Assembly: GCA_013423325.1 (NCBI GenBank)
Contig: BLJB01000527.1
Location: forward strand, 1-59,328
DNA: 59,328 nt
Direction of reading: 5' to 3'
DNA from: Usnea hakonensis
Lineage: Eukaryota; Ascomycota; Lecanoromycetes; Lecanorales; Parmeliaceae
Below are positions 58,758 through 59,328 of this stretch, piece after piece. The notes under the pieces were generated by a model. It saw only the letters and a program-made list of their open reading frames with translations. It was not told the DNA's origin and made no database searches. A program made the position numbers and the translations under genes. Within the stretch, counting starts at the first letter, position 1. Each line of letters begins with the position of its first letter.

Positions 58758-59007
58758 GTACTAGTAACTTTTAGTATTATTAGCGTTAAGCCGAGACTAG
58801 GGGTTTTCTAGCCCCCGAATTTATAACGAATTATAATTATTTAGGCCTAAATAATTATTTATATATAGAAATTTCTACGTTTAGGAGGTTATTTAATAAA
58901 TAAATAGATTACCGCTATAGTACTCTATAGTAAGATTATTATTATACTAAGAGTTACTATAGTTAGTAGAGTTATAGTATACTAGAATACTATTAAGGTA
59001 AACCCTA
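58758..59007 (-). other. Copia-3 leader remnant and truncation point
   Basis: Matches Copia-2 from about 48620 to 48850, including AGTATACTAGAATACTA next to the leader hairpin. Similarity ends at about 59005 (AAACCCTAT), before the primer-binding site and LTR. What follows is unrelated. Confidence 0.8.
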
Positions 59008-59170
59008 TATCACTAAATCTGAAAAGTTCATTTCCGCAAGGATTCCGCCGGGTGCGCGCGATTAGCAGGATTTAGCAGACTTAGTAGTAGAAGCCTATGT
59101 TAAATCATATACGCGAAGTTAGCAAGTCCGCCTTGCGAAATGCACGATCCGCAGGATCCGCACAATTCGC
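59008..59170. other. Non-RIP DNA with CGCA-type short repeats
   Basis: Base composition turns normal: TpG and CpA are common. Short imperfect repeats occur (GATTCCGC, GATCCGCAGGATCCGC, AATTCGCAAAATTCG). No ORF of useful length and no recognised RNA gene. It may be single-copy host DNA or the end of another element. Confidence 0.5.
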
Positions 59171-59328
59171 AAAATTCGTAAAATTTGAATAATTTATATA
59201 AAGTCTTTAAGACTTAGTTAATATAGTCTTTATAATATATATATAATAGGCTTACTAATACGGGCCTATAACGGGCCTATAACGCGCGTATATAATTTTT
59301 AAAAAAATTCGATTTAGACTATTTTTAG
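59171..59328. other. AT-rich end of window with an 11-bp tandem repeat
   Basis: CGGGCCTATAA occurs twice in tandem at 59261-59282. Otherwise AT-rich sequence with no gene visible. Confidence 0.6.

Larger units (their letters stand above)
30418..59007 (-). mobile_element. Ty1/copia element Copia-3, interrupted by three insertions, 5' LTR missing
   Basis: Own pieces: 3' LTR 30418-30538 plus 4 bases, 38015-41211, 49588-53337 and 58758-59007. They align in order with Copia-2. The insertions are G3 (30543-38014, duplication ACTCC), LINE A4 (41227-49572, 15-16 bp duplication) and LINE A5 (53338-58743, 14-bp duplication). Coding is on the - strand. At the right the alignment with Copia-2 stops at about 59005, some 25 bp before the expected 5' LTR, so the element is truncated there. 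Confidence 0.88.

Noticed and set aside
1..59328. An undescribed host gene cluster or defence system
   Set aside because: All recognisable coding sequence belongs to retrotransposons; no host reading frame with normal codon use was found.

Overview
This window looks like part of an AT-rich, repeat-filled block of a filamentous ascomycete genome. I see no host gene, tRNA, rRNA or CRISPR array. Nearly all of it is nested retrotransposons inactivated by C-to-T changes on both strands. CpA and TpG are almost absent while TpA is very abundant and CpG survives, which is the footprint of repeat-induced point mutation (RIP). Old reading frames are still in phase over kilobases, but their stops are nearly all TAG or TAA, Cys codons have become Tyr, and catalytic Asp codons have become Asn. 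The species cannot be named from the sequence.

Left block (1-25294). A Ty3/gypsy chromovirus (G1, + strand) ends in a 3' LTR at 3067-3300. Just beyond it lies a near full-length Tad1-like LINE (A1, + strand, about 5.4 kb of its own sequence). A1 is split into five pieces by four later insertions: a full-length LINE of the same family in reverse (A2, 4959-10388), an ORF1-only LINE of another family (11905-13726), a Ty1/copia element (Copia-1, 13995-21364) and a 5'-truncated reverse LINE (A3, 22871-24727). Copia-1 itself carries a 305-bp, almost unmutated SINE-like insertion (15841-16145). Each insertion has its own target-site duplication (TSD).

Middle (25295-30417). This is highly mutated DNA of unclear origin, with a GC-rich island holding GGGTCGGGT repeats, an 18-19 bp minisatellite, an unidentified coding-like stretch on the - strand, and the C-terminal part of another chromovirus pol (G2).

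Right block (30418-59007). Copia-3 (- strand) has its 3' LTR at 30418-30538 and is cut by three insertions: a complete Ty3/gypsy chromovirus with both LTRs (G3, 30543-38014), a 5'-truncated LINE (A4, 41227-49572) that itself contains a complete copia element (Copia-2, 41991-48994), and a full-length LINE (A5, 53338-58743). Copia-3 ends without its 5' LTR about 25 bp short of where that LTR should start. The last 320 bp begin with about 160 bp of non-RIP DNA.

Order of events follows from the nesting, for example G2, then Copia-3, then A4, then Copia-2. The innermost elements (Copia-2, G3, the 305-bp element) are the least mutated, so RIP appears to have acted over successive sexual cycles. No intact gene system was found. 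The most interesting items are the SINE-like element sharing the LINE 3' end, the ORF1-only LINE, the extra coding-like segment upstream of gag in Copia-2 and Copia-3, and the 1.9 kb segment between the G1 chromodomain and its LTR.
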